From Clostridium polynesiense (GTDB lineage: Bacteria; Bacillota; Clostridia; Clostridiales; Clostridiaceae), in contig NZ_CCXI01000143.1 in NCBI RefSeq assembly GCF_000820705.1, positions 1-55,993 of the forward strand: a DNA stretch of 55,993 bases, in the 5' to 3' direction. The notes under the pieces were generated by a model. That model was not told where the DNA came from. It made no database searches and saw only the letters and a list, made by a program, of their open reading frames with translations. Of this stretch, positions 9,156 to 17,216 are shown piece after piece. Both the position numbers and the translations under genes were made by a program. Position 1 is the stretch's first letter, and every line of letters starts with the position of its first letter.

Positions 9156-11231
9156 CTAATTTATATTCATATCGTAAAATTCTTCTAAATAGTTGTTAAG
9201 TTTTTTATAGACCTCTTTCTCCGATCCCTTCTGCAAGCTCACTAAGAAATCTGGCGCTTCAATTAACTTGCTGCTTAACAAACTCATTATTTCTATATGC
9301 TGCTTATGACAGTGCTCTGGAGCAAGCATTATAATTACTAATTTTATCTGCTCATTCTCATCTTCAGAATTTAAGGAATACAATACCTTATTAATCCTCA
9401 CTGCTCCAAAATATAGCTTATCTACTCCCGAGGTCTTGCAGTGGAGTAGTGCTGCACCAAAACCGCTCAATACAGTACTGCCTTTTTCTTCCCTTTCAAT
9501 TAAATCCTTTTGTATCTGCAAAGAATTCTCTTTATCTGTAGAAAGTTTGCTGCTTACTTCTTCAATTACTTCCTCCATGGTGCTGAAGCCTGCATAATGG
9601 TACAGGAAGAAATTATTTAAAACCTGCAGTATACCTTCTGCGTAAATATTTAATCTTGAAAGCTTCTCCTTTAAATCAATTGTACTGCTTTGAGTTTTTA
9701 CATTATCTGCGGGCTTATTTTTTAGCTGTTTTATTAAAGCTTCCAGCTTATCCTTGTCTTTATCAAATAATAAAGGATTTACCACAACTACCGGAAGCAA
9801 TACTGCTTCTATAGGCACTGTAGAAATAATAAAATCTACACCCTTGTCTATTAGCCTGCTTTCCTTTACATGCAGCGATGATATGATATCTACTACCTGA
9901 ATATTGTCATATTCTTTTTGAATCCTTGTGGCCAAAAGTGACGAAGTTCCCATTCCCGTGGGACAAGAAACTGCAGCTTTAAATACTTTTTTTCTTCCTG
10001 AGGTTTTTCTTTCCAGTGCTGCACCTAAGTGCATTGCAATATATGCTATCTCAGAATCCGGCAGCTTCATGCCTAAATAATTTTCAATTGGTACAACGGA
10101 TTTAGCTGCCAGCATAAACAGCTCTGAATAATGCTCCTTTATTTCCTGAAGCAGTGGATTTCTTATATCCATATTCATCTTAAGCCTGTTTATTGCAGGT
10201 TCCAGATGGCTTATAAGTCCTGTTAAAGACTGTTCATCATACTCTAAAAAGCTGCCTGTTTCAACCTCTGCAACCTTAATCATTTCTTTTGCCAGAGCCT
10301 CAAGTACAGTGTTTTCCCCTTTGCTTTCGAAGCCCTTTGAGCCTCTTAGATGCATGGTAATATATCCTGTCTCTTGTTCTGGAATCTCTATATTAAACAC
10401 CTTTGATATTTTTTCAGCCAGGTTAGCTGCTATTTCAAATTCTCCATAACCCTTCAGCTCCTTAAGATAAGCCTTGTCCATGCTTATCTTTTCATTCTTT
10501 TTTATCCTTTGAATGGCAAGAGCTAAATGTACAAGTAATCCTATATAAGCATTATCCGTTAAGCTATAATCAAGTGCTTCTTCATGTTCAAATATCAAAG
10601 CCTCTAATTTTCTAATTGTGTCTTTTTCTATTAAATTCAATAATCGTTCCCTTGTATTAACTTCTGTAGATAGGCTCTCTCTAATCAAATTCAAAAGCTG
10701 TGCTTCATTTATATTTTCATATATTAAATTAGCTATAGCCTTTCTTATTTCAGATTCCTGTCCCTCCATATATACACCAAGGCCAGGTTTTCTAACAAGG
10801 TTTAAGCTGTAGTCCTTAAGCCACTCTTCCACTTTATCAAGGTCATGACTTACAGTTCCTTCTGTAACATTAAGCATTTTTGTAAAAACAAAAAGCTTCA
10901 CAGGTTCATTATTTTGCAGTAATTCTCCAAGAATCATAATCTGTCTTTCCTTTGGAGAATAGCTTTTAACCTCTTTGCCTTCTTCAAGGTCTTCTAAAAT
11001 AGCTTTTCTTGCCTCAAGATTTCCCTTAAGCCTTATGCCTATACCAGGCTTCTTTTCCAGGCTGCAGCCATAGCTTTTAATCCACAGACCAATACCTCTT
11101 AATTCTCTAAGCACCGTTCTGCTGCTTATGCTCAGCTTCTTGGCGATGCTTGAAATGGTCACATATTCATATTCACTGCAAAGTCTTATGAGTATTTTCT
11201 TTTGCCTTGCTGTAATCTTAATCTGTCCCAT
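9156..11231 (-). CDS. mtlR: MtlR-type PRD transcription activator
   Basis: 691 residues in the full MtlR layout. A DeoR/BglG-type helix-turn-helix comes first (SISSIAKKLSISSRTVLREL), then a second HTH region and two PTS-regulation domains with conserved His (LVHLALAIQ; ITMHLRGSKG; AMHLGAAL). A IIB-like domain follows with Cys in AAVSCPTGMGTSS, and a C-terminal IIA-like domain with His in GAALLHCKT. Known: MtlR activates mannitol operons and is tuned by PTS phosphorylation of the PRDs and the IIB-like Cys. It lies between mtlA (upstream) and the IIA gene (downstream) on the same strand, so it probably controls this operon. Confidence 0.9.
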   Translation of the reverse strand: MGQIKITARQKKILIRLCSEYEYVTISSIAKKLSISSRTVLRELRGIGLWIKSYGCSLEKKPGIGIRLKGNLEARKAILEDLEEGKEVKSYSPKERQIMILGELLQNNEPVKLFVFTKMLNVTEGTVSHDLDKVEEWLKDYSLNLVRKPGLGVYMEGQESEIRKAIANLIYENINEAQLLNLIRESLSTEVNTRERLLNLIEKDTIRKLEALIFEHEEALDYSLTDNAYIGLLVHLALAIQRIKKNEKISMDKAYLKELKGYGEFEIAANLAEKISKVFNIEIPEQETGYITMHLRGSKGFESKGENTVLEALAKEMIKVAEVETGSFLEYDEQSLTGLISHLEPAINRLKMNMDIRNPLLQEIKEHYSELFMLAAKSVVPIENYLGMKLPDSEIAYIAMHLGAALERKTSGRKKVFKAAVSCPTGMGTSSLLATRIQKEYDNIQVVDIISSLHVKESRLIDKGVDFIISTVPIEAVLLPVVVVNPLLFDKDKDKLEALIKQLKNKPADNVKTQSSTIDLKEKLSRLNIYAEGILQVLNNFFLYHYAGFSTMEEVIEEVSSKLSTDKENSLQIQKDLIEREEKGSTVLSGFGAALLHCKTSGVDKLYFGAVRINKVLYSLNSEDENEQIKLVIIMLAPEHCHKQHIEIMSLLSSKLIEAPDFLVSLQKGSEKEVYKKLNNYLEEFYDMNIN

Positions 11232-11281
11232 ATCAAATCACCACCTACTTAATAATTTAACCGGTTGCGTCAACTCAGTGT

Positions 11282-11353
11282 CTAATCTGGCGAGAATGTA
11301 TTAAATATGCTTCATGATCTATCTACACATTTTAAACATTCTCGCTGGATTAG
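11282..11353 (-). promoter_or_regulatory. Long inverted repeat between mtlA and mtlR
   Basis: Arms of 18 bp (CTAATCTGGCGAGAATGT and the complement of CTAATCCAGCGAGAATGT, two mismatches) are separated by 36 bp. They lie in the 169-bp gap after mtlA and before mtlR. There is no T-tract, so it is not a standard terminator. It could be an operator for the neighbouring MtlR, or an RNA stem that lowers expression of the downstream genes. Confidence 0.45.
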
Positions 11354-11400
11354 TTTCTAAACAGCACAACAGGTTAGTTTAAAACAAATACGATAATTTT

Positions 11401-12795
11401 TTATGATAACCTATTAACTAAAGTATCATACTCCGGGCTGTTCATGAAGTTCTTAATAGATATATGCTCTGCATTTGGAGCCTTGCTTCTGGCTCTATCA
11501 GTAAGACTTTCATGAGTTACAACTATTTCTGCATCAGCAGGTACTTCATCAATAGCACAGTGAACTACTTCAATATTAAGTCCGGCTTTTTTAAGCTTGT
11601 TTCTTAGTGTAGTAGCTCCCATAGCACTTGAACCCATTCCGGCATCGCAAGCAAATATTATTCTGCTTATAGCTTTCTTTGCTGAAACTGTCTTAAGATC
11701 CTTAACCTTTTCCTTTGCATCAGCTAATTCTGAATCATCAAGCTTATTAGCGCTTCTCTTTACAAAGTAAGAAGCAACCAGGAAGGAAACTACTGTGGAG
11801 ATGATGACTCCAGTTAATACAGCAAAGTGCCCACCCTTTGGTGTCATGGTCAATAATGCAAAGATACTTCCCGGTGATGGAGCTGCAACAAGACCTGCTC
11901 CTAAAAGACCAAAGGTTAATACTCCACTTGCACCTCCAGCTATAACAGCCAGCAGAAGCATTGGATTCATAAGAACATATGGAAAATATATTTCATGTAT
12001 TCCACCAAGGAAATGTATGATAACTGCTCCCGGTGCTGATTGCTTTATCATACCCTTTGAAAATACCCAATAAGCTAAAAGTATTCCAAGTCCTGGTCCT
12101 GGGTTTGTTTCAAGCAGGAAGAATATTGACTTTCCTAATTCCTTAGCTTCATTGATTCCTATTGGTCCAAGTACTCCGTGATTAATAGCATTGTTTAAGA
12201 AAAGAATTTTTGCCGGTTCTATAAATATGGATGAAAGAGGCAGCAAGCCTGCATTTACTATTGCGTGAACTCCATTTCCCAAGGCTTTGTTTAAAGTCTC
12301 TACCACTGGTCCTATTCCTGAATAAGCAAGTAGTGCCAGAATCATACCTATAATTCCTGCGGAGAAGTTATTTACAAGCATTTCAAAGCCTGCAGGTATT
12401 TTTCCTTCCAATGCACTGTCAACCTTCTTTATTACCCAGCCTGCAGCCGGCCCAACTATCATTGCTCCTAAGAACATTGGTATGGATGCCCCAACTATAA
12501 CTCCCATAGTAGCTATAGCTCCAAGCACTCCCCCTCTTGTTCCGCCAACCATCTTACCGCCAGTGTAACCTATTAGTAATGGCAGCAAATATTTAATCAT
12601 AGGGTCCACCAATTTTGCTAAATATTCATTTGGTGCCCAGCCAGTACCTATAAATAATGCCGTAATAAGCCCCCAAGCGATAAATGCACCTATGTTAGGC
12701 ATAACCATACCGCTTAGAAAACGTCCAAATCTTTGTACATTTTCTTGAGTCTTCCCTTTTGTTTTACTTTGTGGGATAGTTTGTAGATTTGACAT
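11401..12795 (-). CDS. mtlA: PTS mannitol-specific IICB permease
   Basis: 464 residues. The membrane IIC part is strikingly like E. coli MtlA (for example [29 protein letters not shown] and the [15 protein letters not shown] stretch). A IIB domain with the phosphocysteine in [14 protein letters not shown] near residue 382 follows. The IIA domain fused to E. coli MtlA is absent here and is encoded separately at 8610-9134. It takes up and phosphorylates mannitol, or a close hexitol, at the membrane. It is the first gene of a leftward operon (mtlA, mtlR, IIA, PfkB, dehydrogenase) under the promoter at 12873-12901. Confidence 0.93.
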   Translation of the reverse strand: MSNLQTIPQSKTKGKTQENVQRFGRFLSGMVMPNIGAFIAWGLITALFIGTGWAPNEYLAKLVDPMIKYLLPLLIGYTGGKMVGGTRGGVLGAIATMGVIVGASIPMFLGAMIVGPAAGWVIKKVDSALEGKIPAGFEMLVNNFSAGIIGMILALLAYSGIGPVVETLNKALGNGVHAIVNAGLLPLSSIFIEPAKILFLNNAINHGVLGPIGINEAKELGKSIFFLLETNPGPGLGILLAYWVFSKGMIKQSAPGAVIIHFLGGIHEIYFPYVLMNPMLLLAVIAGGASGVLTFGLLGAGLVAAPSPGSIFALLTMTPKGGHFAVLTGVIISTVVSFLVASYFVKRSANKLDDSELADAKEKVKDLKTVSAKKAISRIIFACDAGMGSSAMGATTLRNKLKKAGLNIEVVHCAIDEVPADAEIVVTHESLTDRARSKAPNAEHISIKNFMNSPEYDTLVNRLS

Positions 12796-12872
12796 TTCAC
12801 TTTCCTCCCATATATTAACTTCGTAATATATAAAATAGGCTTCTGCAGAATTCCCTTTATTACGTTAATTTA

Positions 12873-12901
12873 ATTATAGTATGTGAAACGTTTTCACTCA
12901 A
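12873..12901 (-). promoter_or_regulatory. mtlA promoter with cre-like operator
   Basis: On the - strand TTGAGT (12896-12901) and TATAAT (12873-12878) are separated by 17 nt. The inverted repeat GTGAAACGTTTTCAC (12883-12897) fills the spacer and resembles a catabolite-responsive element, though it is one base shorter than the usual consensus. CcpA repression in the presence of glucose is inferred. Confidence 0.7.
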
Positions 12902-13311
12902 TGCTAAGATACCATGGTGGAGTCCTTAGTGATTAGTGACAAAATTAAATAGCGGGTAATTGTCTGTCTTTAAAAAAGAGCCCTTCCATAGCAAACTGAG
13001 GAAGTGAATAGATGCGAAGAATTTCCCATTTTATTCTTGTGTTTATCTTCTACATAATTTTGGTATAATTCTAAGGTGATATTTTGAAATACCGTAGTAG
13101 GATCGCTGCGGAGGTTTTGAACGTTTTATCCTCCCGGGCTATTGGTGAACTATTTCACTATAGCTATGGGGTAGTATTGGATATGTTTGATATTCTTATA
13201 AAATGTATATCTGTTGTTTATGTAATAAAATTAGTTTTAAAGCATAATCTTTTTATACATCATTAAAAAATTAAGATTAAGTTTCTTGGTCTTGATATAG
13301 AAGTTAAAAGC

Positions 13312-13353
13312 AAAAAAAAAAAGTGCTCCATCCAACGAAGATTAGCACCTTTT
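13312..13353 (-). terminator. Leftward terminator
   Basis: On the - strand a 9-bp stem (AAAGGTGCT/AGCACTTTT with one G-T pair) is followed by a run of T residues. No leftward gene ends directly upstream of it, so it may belong to lost DNA at the module boundary. Confidence 0.55.
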
Positions 13354-13414
13354 CTTAATTAACGTTATTAATATCATTCAATAGCCCTAAAACAAAATAA
13401 ATGTTCTAAGGATT

Positions 13415-13441
13415 GCTTAGTGTTACCAGCACTAAGCTTTT
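13415..13441 (+). terminator. Hairpin, possible rightward terminator
   Basis: Perfect 8-bp stem GCTTAGTG/CACTAAGC with a 7-nt loop, followed by TTTTCTTATTT on the + strand. No supported rightward gene precedes it. Confidence 0.45.
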
Positions 13442-13662
13442 CTTATTTATATTATATAACATTCTTATAAAAAATAAACTTATATAATTTTTTTATTTAA
13501 AAATTTTAATTTCAATAATATAAGTTGAAAATTTCCTATCTAATGTTATTTTAATACCTAATAAATTTATTCACTAGTTAAAATCCGAGTGTCAAATTAT
13601 TATTTACCAACACTTAAAAATTATTTTTCCCTTTAAATATAGCACATTTTACAAATATTCTA

Positions 13663-13677
13663 TTACTTATGATACGG
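13663..13677 (-). repeat. rlmH-end att-like site, inner copy
   Basis: TTACTTATGATACGG reads Pro-Tyr-His-Lys-stop on the - strand. It lies 78 bp from the better copy at 13741, much as the two sites at 5673 and 5708 lie close together. Confidence 0.55.
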
Positions 13678-13740
13678 TATTTTTACTTATAAAAATAGTC
13701 TTAAGCAAGTTATATCAATGCCTAAAGCTAAAAACCTCCC

Positions 13741-13761
13741 TTACTTATGGTACGGTTCACC
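13741..13761 (-). repeat. rlmH-end att site, module 3/module 2 junction
   Basis: CTTATGGTACGGTTCACC reproduces the true rlmH end with one change and reads Gly-Glu-Pro-Tyr-His-Lys-stop on the - strand, although no rlmH is attached. The bases before it (CCTAAAGCTAAAA, 13720-13732) resemble the 3' end of the serine recombinase gene before the real att site (CCTAAAGCTGAAAA, 41611-41624). This suggests that a lost recombinase gene once ended here. Confidence 0.8.
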
Positions 13762-13830
13762 TTAGCATATATAAAAAAGTTTATATTTTCCCATATACAA
13801 TATAATTAATATTATTTCAAATTCAAGTTT
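13758..13830. repeat. Cassette left-end repeat, copy 1
   Basis: About 70 bp shared with 14898-14966, in direct orientation. Both contain CACC-TAAG, AAAAAAGTTTA, TTTCCCATATACA and the segment ATTATTTCAAATTCAAGTTT. Each copy lies downstream of a leftward gene and is followed by its terminator hairpin. See the cassette finding. Confidence 0.75.
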
Positions 13831-13849
13831 TAATTATATATTTTTATTA

Positions 13850-13876
13850 AAAAAAGATAGGCTTTTAAAACCTATC
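13850..13876 (-). terminator. Terminator of the gene at 14008
   Basis: Stem GATAGG/CCTATC with a T-run (TTTTTTT) on the - strand, downstream of the hypothetical gene. Confidence 0.6.
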
Positions 13877-14007
13877 ATGCTATTTGCATTTCCAAATTAC
13901 TTATACATTTAATGTTTTATATCATCATCATTTCTATCCAATAGTTTTCAACTCATTTCATCCACACAAATTGGAGTTTATCATAGACATAATATTAATT
14001 AATTCCA

Positions 14008-14742
14008 TTAATCATTCTTTAGTGTTTGTTTTTTATTATCCCAGAATTCTTCTGCCAGTTTCATATATCTAACAACGCTTGCTCCACTGTCTATTGATTC
14101 TTCTCCTTGTGCTATTATTTTATTAACAAATTCCTTACTATTAATCATATAGATTTTAGAGCAATAATCATAAATACTATCAAATAACTTCAAATAGGTT
14201 TCCAATGCTTCTCTATTGGAAGTTCTCGCACGACTAAGTATAAATTTATCTTTTCCCTCTGTTTGATAATATCTACTTAATCTATATACAAACATATCAA
14301 GTCTATCATACTGACACGATCCTTTTACCAGTTGCAAACCACCTGTCATTGGCATAAAAGAGAAATTTTCGAGTTTATGGTACGTATCATAACATTGATC
14401 CAATTCATCTAAATAAGCATTGAATTCGTCCCTTTCATAATCACGTCGTAACAATTCCTTAAATTGTTCATATTTTTTTTTGGATTTTTTATCTTTTCCA
14501 AAGTTAAAGTCTGTGTCTCCACTCATTTTAAATTTTGGATATTGATTAAATTGCGCATATTTTTTATTAATGTTAATTGGTGCGTAAATTCTAATACCTT
14601 GTTTTTTTAAATTATTATAATCAAACTTTTCCCAGAAAGTCCATCTTGAAGGAGTATAGATTTCTTTATATTCGGCCCATGCCTCTGGTGATGCATCATA
14701 ATCATATTCACTCTCAACAACTTTCAAAATATAACTAGTCAT
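14008..14742 (-). CDS. Hypothetical protein in a repeat-bounded unit
   Basis: 244 residues from ATG 14742, chosen because GGAGAGGG lies 7 nt upstream; an open frame reaches 14895, but its extra start codons have no good site. The protein is soluble-looking, rich in Tyr, Lys and acidic residues, with a central FSFMPMTGGLQLVKG segment and no recognisable catalytic motif. It resembles small domain-of-unknown-function proteins seen singly in Clostridia, but I cannot name the family with confidence. It sits in the first of two units bounded by the same end repeats; the second unit carries a zeta-type toxin. A role in defence, addiction or nucleic-acid binding is possible but not shown. Confidence 0.65.
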   Translation of the reverse strand: MTSYILKVVESEYDYDASPEAWAEYKEIYTPSRWTFWEKFDYNNLKKQGIRIYAPININKKYAQFNQYPKFKMSGDTDFNFGKDKKSKKKYEQFKELLRRDYERDEFNAYLDELDQCYDTYHKLENFSFMPMTGGLQLVKGSCQYDRLDMFVYRLSRYYQTEGKDKFILSRARTSNREALETYLKLFDSIYDYCSKIYMINSKEFVNKIIAQGEESIDSGASVVRYMKLAEEFWDNKKQTLKND

Positions 14743-14865
14743 TTTATTTTCCCTCTCCAAATCCCACTTACACACTATATCTTCCAACAAATTACTAGGA
14801 TAATTATAACACAAGTCAATGATTCTATTTATAAATTTCATATTAACCAAAATTATTAGAACGAA

Positions 14866-14889
14866 TAATTTTGGTTCTCCATAGATATG
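14866..14889. repeat. Cassette right-end repeat, copy 1
   Basis: TAATTTTG-G-TTCTCCATAGATA-T-G, matching 15827-15850 except at two positions. It lies upstream of the hypothetical gene and directly abuts the second left-end repeat. Confidence 0.7.
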
Positions 14890-14897
14890 CTTCATCG

Positions 14898-14966
14898 CAC
14901 CCTAAGTAAAAAAGTTTAAAATTTCCCATATACATCATAATCAATATTATTTCAAATTCAAGTTTA
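14898..14966. repeat. Cassette left-end repeat, copy 2
   Basis: Direct repeat of 13758-13830 with scattered differences. It lies between the right end of unit 1 and the terminator of the zeta-type gene of unit 2. Confidence 0.75.
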
Positions 14967-14987
14967 AATAATATCTCTATATGAAAA

Positions 14988-15020
14988 TAGCTAGAAAAAT
15001 TTTTATAATTTTTCTAGCTA
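14988..15020 (-). terminator. Terminator of the zeta-type toxin gene
   Basis: TAGCTAGAAAAAT paired with TTTTTCTAGCTA around an AT-rich loop, directly after the toxin stop codon. Confidence 0.6.
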
Positions 15021-15023
15021 CCT

Positions 15024-15584
15024 TTACAATACACCTTTTATCCAATTAGGTATCTTTTTATCAGACCATTTTATCTTTCCCTGTTTTAAATATGCAATTT
15101 CTTTTAACATCTCTGTATTATCATATATATTTACTTCATCACATATTTCAATTACATCATTTAGATTTTTTAACGAATCATAATATCTTCTTTCTATATC
15201 TTTATCAGGTATTCCATGTCCACCTTTGCTTACCCTAATTTTAACTCTTTCTTTAGCAGCTTCTGGATCTTTTAACCCTACATAATTCATAACTACATGA
15301 AAACCCTGTTCTTTTGCAAATCTTATATTCTTCACTATACTTTTTCCAGATAAAGTGGTTTCTTGATTAAAGGATATACCTTCTAAAATATATTCTTTTA
15401 TTAACTTAATAGCTTCTCTTGCACATTTAATTTGCAGACTATTATCTTTCCACGATCCAAGTCCAGCTACCATTTCATCAGTATTAATTCTTTTTTCATT
15501 TTTATTTTCATTATAATATATAGATTTATACATTGAAGTTTTACCTGCACCATTAACTCCTGCAAAAATTGTATATGTTGGCAT
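15024..15584 (-). CDS. Zeta-toxin family kinase
   Basis: 186 residues. Walker A GVNGAGKT lies near residue 10, a Thr-Asp-Glu-Met segment near 36 (the zeta substrate region), a QETTLSG motif near 75, and basic residues follow around the RVKIRVSKGGHGIPD lid. Known: zeta toxins phosphorylate UDP-N-acetylglucosamine (or related substrates) and block cell-wall synthesis. ATG 15584 is chosen because AGGTG lies 6 nt upstream; an overlapping GTG at 15593 would add three residues. The start overlaps the region of the stop of a 54-aa gene just upstream, a toxin-antitoxin arrangement. The family also includes harmless small-molecule kinases, so toxicity is inferred. Confidence 0.8.
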   Translation of the reverse strand: MPTYTIFAGVNGAGKTSMYKSIYYNENKNEKRINTDEMVAGLGSWKDNSLQIKCAREAIKLIKEYILEGISFNQETTLSGKSIVKNIRFAKEQGFHVVMNYVGLKDPEAAKERVKIRVSKGGHGIPDKDIERRYYDSLKNLNDVIEICDEVNIYDNTEMLKEIAYLKQGKIKWSDKKIPNWIKGVL

Positions 15585-15585
15585 A

Positions 15586-15750
15586 CTATTCACCTATAAC
15601 TTTCGCCTGTTCTTTTTGTAATACTAAATTAGATAAGGTCATATAAAAGTCTTGCTCTTCTTTTGTCTTAGCATTTTTAAACAATTCTTTTAATTGGCTA
15701 TATGAATATTTTTTAAAAACATCATACAGATTAATATCCTTATTTTCCAA
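15586..15750 (-). CDS. Small partner protein, putative antitoxin of the zeta-type kinase
   Basis: 54 residues starting at TTG 15750 with GGAGG and a 6-nt spacer, a strong site. Stop TAG at 15586-15588 sits two bases from the toxin ATG, so the two are translationally coupled. The product is charged and predicted helical (VFKKYSYSQLKELF, then a Lys/Glu-rich stretch). It is unlike classical epsilon in sequence but is in the antitoxin position. Antitoxin function is inferred from layout only. Confidence 0.65.
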   Translation of the reverse strand: MENKDINLYDVFKKYSYSQLKELFKNAKTKEEQDFYMTLSNLVLQKEQAKVIGE

Positions 15751-15826
15751 TTAAATTACCTCCTTCACAAAGCATCTATACAAACATTATATATCAACCT
15801 CTATAGACTATAAACCTAATCACTTT

Positions 15827-15850
15827 TAATTTTGATTCTCCATAGATACG
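15827..15850. repeat. Cassette right-end repeat, copy 2
   Basis: Same sequence as 14866-14889 except for two bases. It lies upstream of the toxin-antitoxin pair and closes unit 2. Downstream of it (to 16012) I see nothing coding. Confidence 0.7.
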
Positions 15851-16012
15851 ACTCTCTGTAACATCTGTAAGTAAGTCTTTTCCATTTCATTCTTAATTAA
15901 TATCCTACAAAAATAATTTAAGGTTGGGTTTCAGAAAACTAAGTTAGATAATATTAATAATAAAGTAGTATTTTTTTGCTCTAAAGTTATAAAGTACTTA
16001 TTCTTTACGGAT

Positions 16013-16489
16013 TTATTTCGCAGTTTTATTGATAAAATCAATTTCATACTGTCCTTCACCGTATTTTCTTTCGTTGTCAATAATAGTACCCTCTGTGAGG
16101 GTGATACGCAGAATGATTGAGTTAGGATTATCTTCGTCGCCAACTTCATCGAACCAGCCGAAGATTTTTTTAAATTTCGCTCTGATTTCAGCATTCTTCT
16201 CGTCCTTAACCCAACCTAGATTTTCAGCGGTGCCATGAAAAGCATACCAATCTAACCCAGCTACGGAGACCTCGTTGTTCTTCTCAATTTGCAGCATTTT
16301 ATTTTTTTTGGCGTCTGTAGAAACATAAAATATGCCGTCTTCATAATAAGCGCAAACCATACGGACAGCAGGACGTGGATTACCCTCAGTGTTTGGGAAT
16401 AGTGATATTGTCGCAAGGGCAATAACTTCTTCTTTACCATTACCACAACGTTCCTCCATAAGTTTCATAGCCTTTTCGTACTTGCTCAT
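16013..16489 (-). CDS. Pyridoxamine-phosphate-oxidase-like flavin-binding protein
   Basis: 158 residues with the split-barrel FMN-binding pattern: an N-terminal ALATISLF...GNPRPAVRMV strand pair, a GIFYVSTDAKKNKMLQI segment (Lys-rich phosphate binding) and a conserved C-terminal ILRITLTEG strand. Known: this family binds FMN, F420 or haem and includes small oxidoreductases besides PdxH. It lacks the extra C-terminal domain of true PdxH, so vitamin B6 synthesis is unlikely. It stands alone as a short transcription unit between the toxin unit and the PTS operon. Confidence 0.8.
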   Translation of the reverse strand: MSKYEKAMKLMEERCGNGKEEVIALATISLFPNTEGNPRPAVRMVCAYYEDGIFYVSTDAKKNKMLQIEKNNEVSVAGLDWYAFHGTAENLGWVKDEKNAEIRAKFKKIFGWFDEVGDEDNPNSIILRITLTEGTIIDNERKYGEGQYEIDFINKTAK

Positions 16490-16534
16490 TTTAAACTTCT
16501 CCTTTTTTAAATTTATTTATATGCTGTAACTATA

Positions 16535-16800
16535 ATCAAACCACCGAAATAATTACACACTTCCTCAATGCTTATAAAAATATACGGTCTTCCGTGTCTG
16601 CTCCGGCTTTTGAACCATACCACTGATTGTCGGGATTTTTATTTACTACCGGAATTATCCTTTATTTATCAGCTGCACTGAACTTGTCATAAAACTCACC
16701 ATTAAGATATTTTCTTAAAGCACAATAAGTCTAGCTGTAAACCTTCCATTTTGCTTCTTTTTTATAAAATTATAAACATTCAAGGTTTCTTTAAATCCTT
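16535..16800 (-). pseudogene. Broken DUF6273-like gene
   Basis: On the - strand the frame shows LRKYLNGEFYDKFSAADK, then a stop, then RIIPVVNKNPDNQWYG and DTEDRIF. A frameshift leads to SIEEVCNYFGGL. These blocks match the DUF6273 pattern (LRkYLNgeFy...NpDN.WYG...D.iFlLSieEV) known from Clostridia surface-type proteins. At least two stops and one frameshift make it non-functional. The rest of the 16490-17216 gap holds only AT-rich DNA and the hairpin at 17037. Confidence 0.7.
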
Positions 16801-17036
16801 ACCCCGCGATGGTTTCCACATATGTCCAGCATGGGGAACCCCAATCATAATCTAATATATTTTCTATTAATTGATTATTAATTAATTATAAATAATTATA
16901 TATCACGCATATCATTTGGTAAATCCTTGAAATGTAAAATTTTCTCAACTATATTGTAACTTATGGCAGAGGAAGTATAACATTTCCCACTATCCTATGT
17001 TAAGTATGGTGACAACCAGCATATCAAGGAAAAGCT

Positions 17037-17077
17037 AAAGGGCTTGCCGTCTGCTATTCACAGACAACAAGCCCTTT
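17037..17077. terminator. Strong hairpin downstream of the PTS operon
   Basis: AAAGGGCTTG/CAAGCCCTTT with an additional inner GTCTG/CAGAC pairing. No clear T-run on either side. It lies about 140 bp past the end of the leftward PTS operon. Confidence 0.5.
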
Positions 17078-17216
17078 CAGATGCTTAAACAATTTTTACG
17101 TTGAAATATTCACTAACTATTTGGGATCACTTCAACTTTTACTACTATATTTTTTACTTTCTTTAAAGATATTTTCTTTAAAGTATTATTTGTAGTACAG
17201 TTCTATCCATCTAGCT

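Noticed and set aside
13084-13266. 60-aa frame on the + strand after a TATAAT box, starting KYRSRIAAEV
   Set aside because: The apparent ribosome site overlaps the expected transcription start, the start is TTG, and the peptide matches no family convincingly. It could be a wHTH relic but is not supported.
14375-14391. Another TTTATGGTACG match to the att core
   Set aside because: It lies inside the coding region at 14008-14742 and matches only the first bases; it lacks the GGTTC(C/A)CC half, so chance is likely.
15931-16194. 87-aa frame on the - strand
   Set aside because: It overlaps the pyridoxamine-oxidase-like gene in another frame and has no ribosome site or family match.
16960-17090. 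Possible gene fragment (MAEEV, stop, HFPLSYVKYGDNQHIKEKL) on the + strand
   Set aside because: One frame with a stop and no recognised family; most of it is explained by the hairpin at 17037-17077.
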